A DNA stretch of 64,000 bases from CAZABC01 sp964483405 (GCA_964483405.1 CAZABC010000002.1:1-64000), one strand, 5' to 3'. Positions 1 through 8,750 are shown, counted from the first letter of the stretch. The notes: generated by a model from the letters alone, not told the origin. Numbers and translations are program-made.

Positions 1-431
1 TCGGAGAGCCGGTGCCGTCCGGGCCGGGTCCGGTCGACCAGGCGCTCGGCGCCGGCGACCTCGAGGGCGCGGTCCGTCGTGGCGAGCTCGCCGTCGACCG
101 CCTCCGCGACGGCCAGGTAGGCCGCGTCGTGGATCGAGAGACGATGGCGCTCGGCGAGGTCGATCGCGAGGAGGAGGATCGGCCGGTCGACGGCGACGGT
201 GTCAGCCACGACCTCGTCGAGCCGGTGGATGGCCTCGACGGTCCCGGCACCGCCGAAGCGGTGTCGCGCGATGAGGGTGTTCGCGATCTCGGACCAGAAG
301 TGCGCTGGCACGACGATCGGTCGGCCGGCGCGTGTCCACTCGGCCGCGAGCGCGCGCCAGCGAGCCGACTCCGCCTCACGGCGCACGAGCGCCACCGCGA
401 CCGACGCGTCGAGCACGATCGGGCGGCTCAC
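1..431 (-). CDS. PIN-domain toxin (VapC-like), 3' end cut by window
   Basis: Putative VapC-type ribonuclease toxin. It starts with GTG at 431, inside the stop of the antitoxin gene (GTGA overlap), and the frame is still open at base 1, so at least 143 residues are visible and the C-terminus lies outside. The PIN pattern of spaced acidic residues is present: LDAS near residue 8, SEIAN near residue 54, a central HDAAYLA segment with Asp, and TTDRAL further on. VapC enzymes cleave RNA in a Mg-dependent manner and are held inactive by their antitoxin. Coupled translation behind a Phd-family antitoxin supports the assignment. The RNA target cannot be told from sequence. Confidence 0.85.
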   Translation of the reverse strand, partial: MSRPIVLDASVAVALVRREAESARWRALAAEWTRAGRPIVVPAHFWSEIANTLIARHRFGGAGTVEAIHRLDEVVADTVAVDRPILLLAIDLAERHRLSIHDAAYLAVAEAVDGELATTDRALEVAGAERLVDRTRPGRHRLS

Positions 432-784
432 GGGCGGTCGGCCTCGTCGCCGTCCTCGTCGAGGCGCCGGCTCGCAGCCTCGACGATTCGGTCGGTCCGC
501 GCGTCGCGCGCCGCCTGGATCCACTCGGCATCGGTGAGCCCGTCGTCCGGCCCCGGATGCTCGCGCGCTATGCGGTCGCCAAGCTCCGCGAGGCGTTCCA
601 GGGCCGCGAGCGCCCGCTGGATCCGCGCCTGCTCGTCCTCGTCGAGCCGGGCCGCCGCCTCGGGCGTGACGAGCACCGCCATCGGCCGCCCGTCCCGCTC
701 GATCGCGATCCGCTCACCGGCTGCCGCCGCGTCGAGGATCTCGCCGAGCCGCTTTCGCAGGTCCATGGCCGTCACGGTTCTCAT
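428..784 (-). CDS. Phd/YefM-family antitoxin
   Basis: DNA-binding antitoxin of 118 residues, partner of the overlapping PIN toxin. The N-terminus (MRTVTAMDLRKRLGEIL) followed by a GERIAIERDGRPMAVLV stretch is the standard Phd/YefM fold. The C-terminal half is charged and helical, as expected for a toxin-neutralising tail. ATG at 784 is chosen; the frame opens at TTG 790, which is less likely. Such antitoxins normally repress their own operon. An 8-bp palindrome (ATCATGAT, 790-797) directly upstream could be part of the operator, but this is inference. The Phd fold paired with a PIN toxin is a known VapBC variant. Confidence 0.85.
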   Translation of the reverse strand: MRTVTAMDLRKRLGEILDAAAAGERIAIERDGRPMAVLVTPEAAARLDEDEQARIQRALAALERLAELGDRIAREHPGPDDGLTDAEWIQAARDARTDRIVEAASRRLDEDGDEADRP

Positions 785-985
785 GGGCAATCATGATAAT
801 CGACCATGGCAAGCGCTCGATGATGGCTGCGTGATCGGTCGGGGCGGGGCGTGTCGCTCAGGCCGACGAGCCGACACCTCCGTGCCGTGCGCCCGTTTCG
901 GAAGCCCGAGGTTCGGCCCGCGATGAGGGAGATCGTCCGGTCGCCCTCATGTACCCTGGGCGAGCCAGCGACCTGCACGTGGAGG

Positions 986-1858
986 ATGGATGTGGTCGAG
1001 GCGGCGGACGGCGGACGGCCGAACGAGGATTGGACCGCGCTTGAGAACGACGTCGTCGTCGCGGGCTACCTCGAGATGCTCCGCAGGGAACTGCGAGGCG
1101 AGTCGTACTCGAAGGCGGAGGAGGTCCGGCGCCTCGAGGTCCTGCTCCCTGCCCGAACCAAGGGCTCGATCGAGCGGAAGCTCCAGAACGTCAGCGCCGT
1201 CTTGGATGAAGACGGCCTCGACTGGATCGACGGATACAAGCCGCTGCCGCACTACCAGGCCGCCCTCCGGACCGCGGTCGCGGCGGCCTTCGGGCCCGGA
1301 CACCGGATCGGCGAAGCGCTGGCCGAGTACGGCACGACACCGGTGGCGGCGCCGCAGCGTCGCCGGCTCGCGACCGAGGACGTTCTCGTCGCCGGCCCGT
1401 CGGGCGCGGGCCCCGGTCGTCGCGCCTCGACCGTGCGGCTGACCGGCTCGCCATCGTCTGCGCTACGCGACTTCCGCACCCGAGCGCTCGGACAGGCGGG
1501 TGAGGAGTGGGTCATCAGCCTCGAGCGGGAGCAGTTGTCGAGACTTCATCGAGCGGACCTAGCGGACAAGATCCGATGGGTCTCGCGAGACGATGGCGAC
1601 GGCGCCGGTTATGACGTCCGCAGCTACTGGCCGGATGGCCGCGAGCGCCTGATCGAGGTCAAGACGACCAATCTCGGACCGCGGACGCCCTTCTACATCA
1701 CACGATGGGAGATCGAGGTCTCGCGAACCCATGCGGAGAGCTACTCGCTGTTCCGGGTCCACGGGTTCGCCCGCGACCCGCGCATCTACGTGCTCGACGG
1801 ATCGGTCGAGATGCGAGCCCGTCTCGAGCCAAGGGTGTACCTCGGCATCCCGCTCTGA
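986..1858 (+). CDS. DUF3883 (NO VEIN C-terminal) domain protein
   Basis: About 290 residues. The N-terminal half (W..LENDVVVAGYLEMLRRELRGE, then a KGSIERKLQNVSAVL segment) matches the conserved front part of DUF3883 proteins. The C-terminal 110 residues form the DUF3883 domain, with GQAGEEWV, a YDVRSY segment and a LIEVKTT motif (D...E-x-K) that resembles a PD-(D/E)XK nuclease core. DUF3883 proteins are common in restriction and other defence islands; a nuclease activity is plausible but unproven. Either ATG 986 or GTG 992 could be the start; the GGAGG at 981-985 is better spaced for GTG 992. The gene converges on the Dnd-like operon, ending 2 bases before it. Confidence 0.8.
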   Translation: MDVVEAADGGRPNEDWTALENDVVVAGYLEMLRRELRGESYSKAEEVRRLEVLLPARTKGSIERKLQNVSAVLDEDGLDWIDGYKPLPHYQAALRTAVAAAFGPGHRIGEALAEYGTTPVAAPQRRRLATEDVLVAGPSGAGPGRRASTVRLTGSPSSALRDFRTRALGQAGEEWVISLEREQLSRLHRADLADKIRWVSRDDGDGAGYDVRSYWPDGRERLIEVKTTNLGPRTPFYITRWEIEVSRTHAESYSLFRVHGFARDPRIYVLDGSVEMRARLEPRVYLGIPL

Positions 1859-1860
1859 GC

Positions 1861-2355
1861 CTAGCCGAGGTCCTCCTCCAGGGCCTCCGGCCCTGCCTCC
1901 TGCTCGCTTGCCTCTGGGGCGCGAGGCTGGGGCATCTGGACGAGGGCGGCCAAGGCTACAAGGGTGCGCTCGCGGTCAGAACGGTCATAACTCAGGAGGA
2001 GGTCGATGCCGCCGTTGGCGTACTCCTCCGCGATCGCGATGACTTCGCCCTGCCGCGCCACGACTGACGGATCGCCGACTTCCGCGATGGCTATCGCCTG
2101 AAGCAGGGCGACATCACGGCTGTCGAAGGAGCGCCAGAATCCGACGTGTTGGCGTTTGACGAGTGGTTGTCGTCGCTGCTGGGACCAGCCGACGCTCGCC
2201 GCGAACACGAAGGCGTCCTTGAGGGTCGGCAGCGGCGCAGTCGCGTCGTCCTTCCCCCACGCTTGGAAGAGGCCGTGCTTGTCGAGCTGAACGTAGAAGC
2301 GGTCTGTGTCTGAAGTCGCCCGCATAGGCGGAGGGCTCGTCCCTTCGATGGTCAT
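1861..2355 (-). CDS. Dnd system-associated protein 4 homologue
   Basis: Protein of 164 residues, last gene of the five-gene minus-strand operon, overlapping the DndD-like gene by ATGA. A pattern of KDAFVFAASVGW, a VALLQAIAIAE helix and an EEYANGGIDLL motif matches the family linked to DNA phosphorothioation loci (dnd system-associated protein 4), as I recall it. The C-terminal 25 residues are acidic and low in complexity. The function of the family is not known; it usually sits beside DndC/DndD. Here it keeps its DndD neighbour but no DndC is present. Base composition is lower in GC than the flanking chromosome, suggesting transfer with the operon. Confidence 0.65.
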   Translation of the reverse strand: MTIEGTSPPPMRATSDTDRFYVQLDKHGLFQAWGKDDATAPLPTLKDAFVFAASVGWSQQRRQPLVKRQHVGFWRSFDSRDVALLQAIAIAEVGDPSVVARQGEVIAIAEEYANGGIDLLLSYDRSDRERTLVALAALVQMPQPRAPEASEQEAGPEALEEDLG

Positions 2356-4265
2356 GCGATCCTCCGGAGTGTCGTAGATCCTGTCTCGTCGTCGAAGGCC
2401 AGGTCATAGGCCCTCCCGACGCGAGGTTCGAGAAGTCTCCGGCTTTCCGGGTCAAGCTCACGGTCGGTGACGAAGAGGATGAGTTGCTTCGCAATCGTCG
2501 GCAGCGAGCGGACGATACTGCCGACCGGCATCTCGGATAGGCGGCCGAACGGCGTGTCGATGACCAGAGGGGCCTCCTCGCCGGTCACGCGCGACATCCC
2601 GGTGATGAACGAGAGGCTCAGGACCTGCCGCTCGCCTGCCGACAGGCCAGCAAGACTCGCGGTGTGAAAGCGATCCTCGACCTCGAGCCGATAGTCCTCG
2701 GTGACACGGACGGTTTCGAATTGCTTCTCCTTCCAGACGAAGCTCTTGAAGATTTCGTCCGTGGCGTCCTGGATCTGTCGGCGCATGTCGGAGCTGAACG
2801 TCGCAAGAAGCTGACGAGCAGCCTCGGCCGCAGCTTCCGCCAGCTCGAACCTCCGCTTCGCAAGCTGTCCCGAGGCCGACCTACCCTGCAGCTGCGTGAG
2901 CTTGTTGCGGGATATCTCAAGTTGCCGCTGGTCCCGATCGACGTCAGCGCTGATGCGCCCCTGATCGAGGAGCGCCTGTCGGTATCGCTGGTCGAGCATC
3001 GCACGCGTCTGCTCAAGCTCAGCAACCTGCTCCGAGAACTCACTTGATCGCCTAGCGGCCAATGCCTCGAGCTCCCGTTGGATGTCCGTCAGCTCTTCGG
3101 ACACGGCGAGCCGTCGAGCAATCACCCGCTCGACGGAGTGCCGCGCTGTCTCTGCACGCACTTCCAGGCCGCGAAGCTCCGCAGCGGCGCGCAGGACTGC
3201 GTCGACCACCTCCTTCGCGGAGGCCACCTGGCGCCGCGTCACCAGCGCCTCGCGCGCGCCGCTGTCAAGGACACGACCACAGATGCACACCCCATCGCGC
3301 AGCAGGTCATCCACGAGCTGCTGCTGGATTCCTGACGGGATCTCGCCTCGCTCGCGCTTGGCTTCGACCACCTCACGTGCACGACGGACGGCTCCGATCG
3401 CGATCGCCGACGCGCCCTCGTTGACCGCTCGCTGTAGGGAATCCGCGAGCTCTCGCTGCTCGGTCTCAAGCCGACTGTGCCGTTGCTCGAGCTCACGCTC
3501 CTGACGCTGCAGGTCCTTGACCTCGCTCAGTTGATCGAGCTTCGCCCGAGTCTGCTCAAGCTGTCGTGCCAGGATCTCGACTGACTCCCGCGTAACAGCG
3601 AGCTGGGTTTCGCCCTCCTTGATCCTGTCGCCGTAGACCTCCATTCGCTCGATGAGGCGCATCTCCTCTTGGTCGAGGCCCCCCTGCTCCTTCAGGCGGC
3701 GCGAGTACTCACGCGCAACATCCTGCAGATGCTCCGCCGCCCGCTCCAGCGCCTTCAGCTTGAGTACGCTGCGGACGGCGTCCTGGACCTCTCGCTCATG
3801 GCCCGGCCTTGACATCTCATCGATCCGCTCGCCGTCGAAGAAGAAGTAGCGACGGGCATCACGCGGAAGGATTACGTTCACTCGCGCGTCCGGATCCGGC
3901 ACTCGCTGGACCCGGCCCCCGGCCTCGAGCCGCTGAAGCAGGAACGAGTCCTCGCGCTCAGCACCGGCAGGTGTGCGGACGAGGTCTCGGCGTGCAGCGT
4001 ATTCCGATCCTTCATGCATGAACTGGAGCTGCGCCCACGCGCGCGGGCTGGGTTCGGCGAGGGCCGCCTTGTTGATAAGCACTCCGGGGAGTGCTGACGC
4101 TTCGCCGTACAGGACCCAGTTGAGTGCGTAGAACAGCGCCGTCTTGCCGGCTCCATTGACGCCAGTGATGACGGTCACATTCTTGATCGGGTCGTGCGCG
4201 AACTCGACCTGGTGCTCTCCCCGGAACTGGCGGAAGTCGGCGAGCGTGAGACGCTGCAGGATCAC
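2352..4265 (-). CDS. DndD-like SMC/Rad50-type ATPase
   Basis: SMC-like ATPase of 637 residues, the length of DndD. N-terminal ATPase lobe: LTLADFRQF, Walker A GVNGAGKT (35-42) and the DndD-typical FFFDGERID (141-149). A long coiled coil follows, broken by a hook with C327 and C329 (CICG). The C-terminal lobe has the ABC signature LSAGERQ (about 541-547) and Walker B APLVIDTP (about 565-572). In phosphorothioation systems DndD supplies ATPase/DNA-processing activity. It starts with GTG (4265) inside the stop of the preceding 62-codon gene (GTGA) and ends within the start of the Dnd4 homologue (ATGA). A generic AAA/SMC defence ATPase is the alternative call. Confidence 0.8.
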   Translation of the reverse strand: MILQRLTLADFRQFRGEHQVEFAHDPIKNVTVITGVNGAGKTALFYALNWVLYGEASALPGVLINKAALAEPSPRAWAQLQFMHEGSEYAARRDLVRTPAGAEREDSFLLQRLEAGGRVQRVPDPDARVNVILPRDARRYFFFDGERIDEMSRPGHEREVQDAVRSVLKLKALERAAEHLQDVAREYSRRLKEQGGLDQEEMRLIERMEVYGDRIKEGETQLAVTRESVEILARQLEQTRAKLDQLSEVKDLQRQERELEQRHSRLETEQRELADSLQRAVNEGASAIAIGAVRRAREVVEAKRERGEIPSGIQQQLVDDLLRDGVCICGRVLDSGAREALVTRRQVASAKEVVDAVLRAAAELRGLEVRAETARHSVERVIARRLAVSEELTDIQRELEALAARRSSEFSEQVAELEQTRAMLDQRYRQALLDQGRISADVDRDQRQLEISRNKLTQLQGRSASGQLAKRRFELAEAAAEAARQLLATFSSDMRRQIQDATDEIFKSFVWKEKQFETVRVTEDYRLEVEDRFHTASLAGLSAGERQVLSLSFITGMSRVTGEEAPLVIDTPFGRLSEMPVGSIVRSLPTIAKQLILFVTDRELDPESRRLLEPRVGRAYDLAFDDETGSTTLRRIA

Positions 4266-4450
4266 TTCGCCCGCCCTCCGACCTCTGTCTTGGCCTCCCG
4301 CTCGATCGCCTCCTTGATGTGGTCCTTGACACCGCGGGGCCGCTCGAGGTCGAGCTGGGACTGCTCCGCGACAAGAGTCTCCAAGAGGACCCGCTTGACC
4401 GATGTTGGCAGCTCTTGCAGGTACCCCAGCAGGAGTTCCTGGACACCCAT
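4262..4450 (-). CDS. Small acidic/basic helical protein, unknown
   Basis: Sixty-two residues, not recognised. It is placed between the helicase and the DndD-like gene: the helicase stop and this ATG share one base (TGATG), and its own stop overlaps the next GTG start. That spacing on both sides makes it a genuine coding region and an integral operon part. The protein reads as two amphipathic helices (MGVQELLLGYLQELP, then VKDHIKEAIEREAK) with no Cys and no membrane segment. It could be an adaptor between the helicase and the SMC ATPase, comparable in size to DndE, but no similarity to DndE is seen. Confidence 0.7.
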   Translation of the reverse strand: MGVQELLLGYLQELPTSVKRVLLETLVAEQSQLDLERPRGVKDHIKEAIEREAKTEVGGRAK

Positions 4451-6468
4451 CAGCTCCTCCCTACAAGGTGCAGCAAATCGAAAGCATTGAGAACCGGCCA
4501 GACAACAGACCTGGCATGGTCAGGGTTGAGAGACGATGCGGCGAAGTCGAGGACACGCTCCATCTCGCGCTTGGCGATCTCGCGCTCGAACACCCCTCGC
4601 CCTGTTGGGATGACCACGTAGTCAACGAGTCGAGCCTCCCGCTTGCCAGGCGCTAGGCGTAGGATCCTGCCGCGCCGCTGGATGAACTCGCGCGGATTGC
4701 CGCTGCTCGCGAGGAGGTGGGCCTCTCGGGTATCCGGTATGTCGACCCCCTCGTCGAGGGCCCTCATGGCCACGATGGCCGGGGTCCGACCAATTTCGAA
4801 GTCCCGGAGGATGCGCCCTCGCTCGACTCGTCCCTCTTCCGCTGTGAATGGGACCGGGATGAAGCCGATGTCGCGGATCACGTCCGAAGCCGCACCGAGC
4901 TGCAGCCTGCTCGCGCAGTAGACGAGCGCCCTGTTCAGGCGCCGGTTCTCGACATCGTGCCGCAGGGCCGCGTACTTGCCGGTAGCGGAGTTGAGCAGTA
5001 GCGCTCGCCGCTCAAGCAAGCGCCTCATACGGTCTGATGATCTCGCCTCGGGATCGGCGGCATGTTGCTCGATAACAGTCATCAGGTCGCGATACTCGCC
5101 GAGCTCATCGCGGTCCAGATCCACGAGGATGGGCTCGTATCGATACGGCACCAAGTACCCGCCGGCGATGGCTTGGGCGATCGTGTACTCATAGACGACG
5201 CCCCCAAAGTAGGACTCGATGAGGGCGGTCCCGAGCTCGTCATTCCACCGCTGCGGAGTCGCAGACAAGCCGAGGCGCCAATCGATGCGTTGGTCGAGGA
5301 TGGTCGAGCCAGTGTCGCTACCCAGGTGGTGCACCTCATCGGCGACGAGCAGCGTCGGTCGGTCGGCAACCGCCCTGAGGAGGGCAGCGAACGGCCCAAG
5401 CGTCGCGGTATGCATCGTCGCGATGTAGCAGGGCGGACGATCCGGAAGGACTCGGAATGCGTCGAGCGCTTCCCAGGCCCGCGGCTGCCAGTCCTTGGAC
5501 GACTCATAGCAGAGGATCGGCCGCATCCCCGATGCACGACATTCCTCATCCCATTGGTCGACCAGGTGGATGAACGGGGCCACGATCACGACTACAGGCG
5601 GCACTGGGGTCTCGGCCGCGAAACGCCGGATCGCGGCGAGCGCCGTCCTCGTCTTGCCGGCGCCGGTCGCCATCGAGAGGATTCCGCGAGCACCGGCTGA
5701 CAGCCATGCCCCTACGGCCGCGACCTGGTAGTCGCGGAGCAGAGGCCCCGCCGCCGGGCCCTGCGAGCCGTATGGCGCCTTGCCGTCCCCCGCCACGTGC
5801 GCAGCCGGGGGCCTCGCGATGCGTATCAGCTCCGAGCGAACTGCGTCGGGCAAGTCCATGATCGTTAGGTCGCGCGTCTCCCCGGACCAGAGTCGGTCGA
5901 AGTTCTCGCACTTCCGGTCGACCCTAGGCGCGGAGCCGTCCCACGAGAAGAAGACATCGATCGTCTCGAAATTGCCTACGAGGCCCCCATATGTCTCGTT
6001 AGCCGACCCGGAGAATGCCACCACGCACCCGTCGCCATCACGGAAGATCCCGACCTTCTCGTGGTAGATACCTGGCCGGCGCCGAGGAATCGCCAAACGG
6101 ATGTCGAGGCGCCCTTCGGCAACAAGCCACGCTAGGTGAGTAGCGCCCGTGGCCCGGAGGTAGTCGCTCCTGATGATCTCGAGCAGCTTGCGTTCGACAA
6201 GATCGTCGCGCGCGATCAGCCCGCGCTCGATAGCGTCGACGTCGTCCTGGGTCAGCTCGGGGCTGGCGACAAGGCGCGCCCTCGCGTCGTTGCGGGCGAA
6301 GGCCTCGAAACCGCGTGCCGCAAGTTCGAGCGCCGAACTGGTGAAGTAGCCGACCGCTCGGTCGTAGTTGGAAGCTGCGACGAGACACGGCACGTAGAAG
6401 TCCCGGACCAAGTTCTCCCGCCCGGTCCGGTACTCCTCTTCTAGGCCCAGTTCGCGGAGGCACCTCAT
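4450..6468 (-). CDS. PLD-nuclease/SF2 helicase fusion (Dnd-restriction type)
   Basis: Protein of 672 residues starting at ATG 6468 in an ATGA overlap with the nuclease gene upstream. Residues 1-200 form a phospholipase-D-like nuclease domain with HEKVGIF (H136, K138) and FSGSANET. Residues 240-672 form an SF2 helicase: Walker A MATGAGKT (266-273), DEVH (377-380), SATP (402-405), then ALVYCAS, LDEGVDIPDT and the arginine-finger motif QRRGRILRL. Helicases of this class are found as the restriction component beside dnd genes (TIGR04095-like) and in other anti-phage systems. A single HKD half-site implies dimerisation for cleavage. The likely role is DNA tracking coupled to cutting or loading. 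Confidence 0.8.
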   Translation of the reverse strand: MRCLRELGLEEEYRTGRENLVRDFYVPCLVAASNYDRAVGYFTSSALELAARGFEAFARNDARARLVASPELTQDDVDAIERGLIARDDLVERKLLEIIRSDYLRATGATHLAWLVAEGRLDIRLAIPRRRPGIYHEKVGIFRDGDGCVVAFSGSANETYGGLVGNFETIDVFFSWDGSAPRVDRKCENFDRLWSGETRDLTIMDLPDAVRSELIRIARPPAAHVAGDGKAPYGSQGPAAGPLLRDYQVAAVGAWLSAGARGILSMATGAGKTRTALAAIRRFAAETPVPPVVVIVAPFIHLVDQWDEECRASGMRPILCYESSKDWQPRAWEALDAFRVLPDRPPCYIATMHTATLGPFAALLRAVADRPTLLVADEVHHLGSDTGSTILDQRIDWRLGLSATPQRWNDELGTALIESYFGGVVYEYTIAQAIAGGYLVPYRYEPILVDLDRDELGEYRDLMTVIEQHAADPEARSSDRMRRLLERRALLLNSATGKYAALRHDVENRRLNRALVYCASRLQLGAASDVIRDIGFIPVPFTAEEGRVERGRILRDFEIGRTPAIVAMRALDEGVDIPDTREAHLLASSGNPREFIQRRGRILRLAPGKREARLVDYVVIPTGRGVFEREIAKREMERVLDFAASSLNPDHARSVVWPVLNAFDLLHLVGRS

Positions 6469-7022
6469 CGGAATGAAGGCGGTTCGGCATCCACCCCGAC
6501 GACCACGAGAGGTCCCGGGATCATTTCGGGCGCCAATTGGGCGAGCTGACCAACGCTCGCCGCGACTCGCTCGAACGAGGCGAGATTGGTATCGATCTGG
6601 CGTGCGAGTCGGTCCGTCGGTGTAACGAAGACGGTGAGTCGAGCGAACTCCCTCCTGTGCGCGGCAACGACCCGGGTCACCAGGTTGTGGGCCCAAGAGG
6701 CGCGATTGCCGAACTCCAGGATCACGTGGCAGCCGTGCCCGATGAGGTCGCTGACCGTCCCGGTCACGTGGACGCCGTCGTAGGTCAAGTCGGGAGTCAG
6801 GGCACGTCGGTATGACCATCCGGCCCGACACAGCTCATCTCGCAGCCGCGCCTGAAGCTCCGTCTGGTCGTAGATGAAGAAGGGACTCGCCTTCACTCTC
6901 CCTTGATGAGGCATCGACATCCGCCCAAGAACGTCGAGCAGGATGCGGTATCCGGATGCAACCTCGACATCGTCGCGCAAGAGGTCCGCGGCGCCCGCGA
7001 ATGGCGCGTCCGTGACGTGCAT
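6465..7022 (-). CDS. Putative BglII/BstYI-like restriction endonuclease
   Basis: First gene of the minus-strand operon, 185 residues. The central segment (GTVSDLIGHGCHVILEFGN, then RASWAHNLVTRVV) and the following LTVFVTPTDRLARQID and GPLVVVGV strands resemble the catalytic core of BglII/BstYI-family type II endonucleases, where an Asp and a Glu in an xEFG-like strand hold the metal ion. The match is by pattern only, and catalytic residues are not certain. Cognate recognition cannot be inferred. The divergent C5-methyltransferase is the obvious candidate protector. The stop overlaps the helicase start, so expression is coupled. It could instead be a non-catalytic DNA-binding relative. Confidence 0.5.
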   Translation of the reverse strand: MHVTDAPFAGAADLLRDDVEVASGYRILLDVLGRMSMPHQGRVKASPFFIYDQTELQARLRDELCRAGWSYRRALTPDLTYDGVHVTGTVSDLIGHGCHVILEFGNRASWAHNLVTRVVAAHRREFARLTVFVTPTDRLARQIDTNLASFERVAASVGQLAQLAPEMIPGPLVVVGVDAEPPSFR

Positions 7023-7151
7023 CTACCCCGCTATCTCGCTTCGCCCGAGCATCCAATTATCGCCCGCAGTATCTGTCGCGGCGAGCTGAGTGTGCCACCC
7101 AGATGGGGCCACCCTCCAGGGGACGAGCGTAGTGCCGAACGGACGTCTCGC

Positions 7152-7180
7152 CTTACATCATGTGGCTCAGTGTTCTGCAA
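7152..7180 (-). promoter_or_regulatory. Possible promoter of the minus-strand defence operon
   Basis: On the minus strand a TTGCAG box (7180-7175) is followed after 17 bases by TGTAAG (7157-7152). It lies about 130 bases upstream of the nuclease start in the divergent intergenic region. Both boxes are weak matches to sigma-70 consensus. Confidence 0.25.
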
Positions 7181-7221
7181 ACGGTCGTCGTGACACACAC
7201 TTGTCGCGGGCTTGCTTGAGC

Positions 7222-7250
7222 CTGACTGTCATCGGCCGACCGGGTACTAT
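7222..7250 (+). promoter_or_regulatory. Possible promoter of the methyltransferase operon
   Basis: CTGACT (7222-7227) and TACTAT (7245-7250) are spaced by 17 bases and lie 60 bases before the methyltransferase start at 7310. It is the best sigma-70-like pair in the 287-base divergent region between the two defence operons. Confidence 0.4.
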
Positions 7251-7309
7251 CGCGTCAACGGGCGCCGGGAAGCCCCGTCAGCATCCCGCCGGCTCATGCC
7301 GAGGACGAC

Positions 7310-8734
7310 ATGACCGAACTTGCGCGCCCCGAGAGCTTGCCCATCGTCGGCAGGCGCCCATCCGTGATCGAGCTCTTCGCCGGTGTCGGCGGCTTCCACC
7401 TGGCGCTCGACCGGGCCGGGTTCGACGTCGTCTGGTCGAACCAGTGGGAGCCGTCCACGCGCGAGCAGCACGCGTTCACGTGCTACGAGCGACATGTCGC
7501 CGCCGGTGACTTCCAGCGCTTCGGCCGACACCTCGGTTCGGCCGAGGCTCCCGACGGGACGCTGTTCGAGCCGGTCCGCCACGTCGCCGACAACCGCGAC
7601 ATCGCCAAGGTCCTCGATGAGTACGAGACAGAGATCACGGCGAAGCGACGCCGAGCCCGCCCGCTGGTCCCGGATGTCGACCTCGTCGTCGGCGGCTTCC
7701 CGTGCCAGGACTACTCGGTCGCCCGGACGCTTCGGCAGGCGCACGGGCTCGTCGGCCAGAAGGGCGTCCTGTGGTGGGAGATCCACCGGCTCCTGCGGCT
7801 CAAGATCGAGGCTGGCCGGCCCGTCCGCCACCTCTTCCTGGAGAACGTCGACCGGTTGCTGAAGTCGCCGTCCGGCCAGCGCGGGCGAGACTTCGCGGTG
7901 ATGTTCTCTTCGCTCGCCGACCTCGGCTACGAGGTCGAGTGGCGCGTCGTGAACGCCGCCGACTACGGCTTCCCGCAGAAGCGCCGCCGGGTGTTCATCG
8001 TCGGGCGGTACGGTCGCTCCGATGCCGACCCGCGCCGCCAGCTGCTCAGCGATGGCGTGCTCGCGCGCGCGCTCGAGGCCGAGCCGCGTGAGTCGTTCGA
8101 GTGGACGCCGATCGTGCTCGAGGACCCGAAGACCGTCAGCGACACCTTCGGCGTCGGGGCGAGGCGGACGGCCTTCAAGAATGCCGGGGTGATGCGACGG
8201 TCAGGATCGGGCCGACACGCCGCGGTGTGGACCCTCGACGTGGAGTCGACGTACGACGGTCCGCGGCAGATCCTGGCCGACATCCTCGACGACGCGGCCG
8301 ACGTCGACCCCGTGTTCTTCGTCCGGCCCGAAGACGTCGAGAAGTGGCGGTTCCTCAAGGGGGCCAAGAGCCTCAAGCGGGTCAGCCGCTCGACCGGGAT
8401 GGAGTACACCTACGACGAAGGGCCGATCCCGTTCCCCGACCCGACCGACGGTCCGTCGCGGACGATCCTGACCGGTGAGGGCGGCGCGACTCCGTCGCGC
8501 TTCAAGCACCTCATCCGAACCGAGGATGGCCGCTACCGTCGGCTGACACCACGCGAGCTCGAGCGCCTGAATGGCTTCCCGGGCGATTGGACGGTCGGGA
8601 TGTCCGATGGTCGCCGCGCGTTCATGATGGGCAACGCGCTCGTCGTCGGGCTCGTGGAGCGGATCGCGGAAGTGCTCGTGAGCGACGTCCGAGCCGAGAC
8701 GGAGACCACCGTCTCGATCCTGCCGTCGAGATAG
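7310..8734 (+). CDS. DNA (cytosine-5) methyltransferase
   Basis: Protein of 474 residues with the C5-MTase motifs in order: motif I ELFAGVGGF (21-29, SAM binding), motif IV GGFPCQDYS with catalytic C132, motif VI FLENV (176-180), motif VIII YGFPQKRRR (219-227), then a target-recognition region, motif IX near LTPRELERLNGFP and motif X with MGNALVVGLVERI. It should methylate C5 of cytosine in a short double-stranded site and protect host DNA from a cognate nuclease. The Vsr-type gene follows 16 bases later, the classic Dcm-Vsr pairing. The region between motifs I and IV is longer than in minimal enzymes. The recognition site cannot be read from the sequence. Confidence 0.95.
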   Translation: MTELARPESLPIVGRRPSVIELFAGVGGFHLALDRAGFDVVWSNQWEPSTREQHAFTCYERHVAAGDFQRFGRHLGSAEAPDGTLFEPVRHVADNRDIAKVLDEYETEITAKRRRARPLVPDVDLVVGGFPCQDYSVARTLRQAHGLVGQKGVLWWEIHRLLRLKIEAGRPVRHLFLENVDRLLKSPSGQRGRDFAVMFSSLADLGYEVEWRVVNAADYGFPQKRRRVFIVGRYGRSDADPRRQLLSDGVLARALEAEPRESFEWTPIVLEDPKTVSDTFGVGARRTAFKNAGVMRRSGSGRHAAVWTLDVESTYDGPRQILADILDDAADVDPVFFVRPEDVEKWRFLKGAKSLKRVSRSTGMEYTYDEGPIPFPDPTDGPSRTILTGEGGATPSRFKHLIRTEDGRYRRLTPRELERLNGFPGDWTVGMSDGRRAFMMGNALVVGLVERIAEVLVSDVRAETETTVSILPSR

Positions 8735-8750
8735 CCCGCCGAAGGAGGCC

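Noticed and set aside
1..926. Plus-strand frame opposite the toxin-antitoxin pair
   Set aside because: Antisense to a clear VapBC-type pair; no motif.
1861..7022. A DISARM or BREX locus
   Set aside because: No DrmA/DrmB (DUF1998), no PglX/PglZ and no BrxC features; the ATPase has the FFFDGER motif of DndD.
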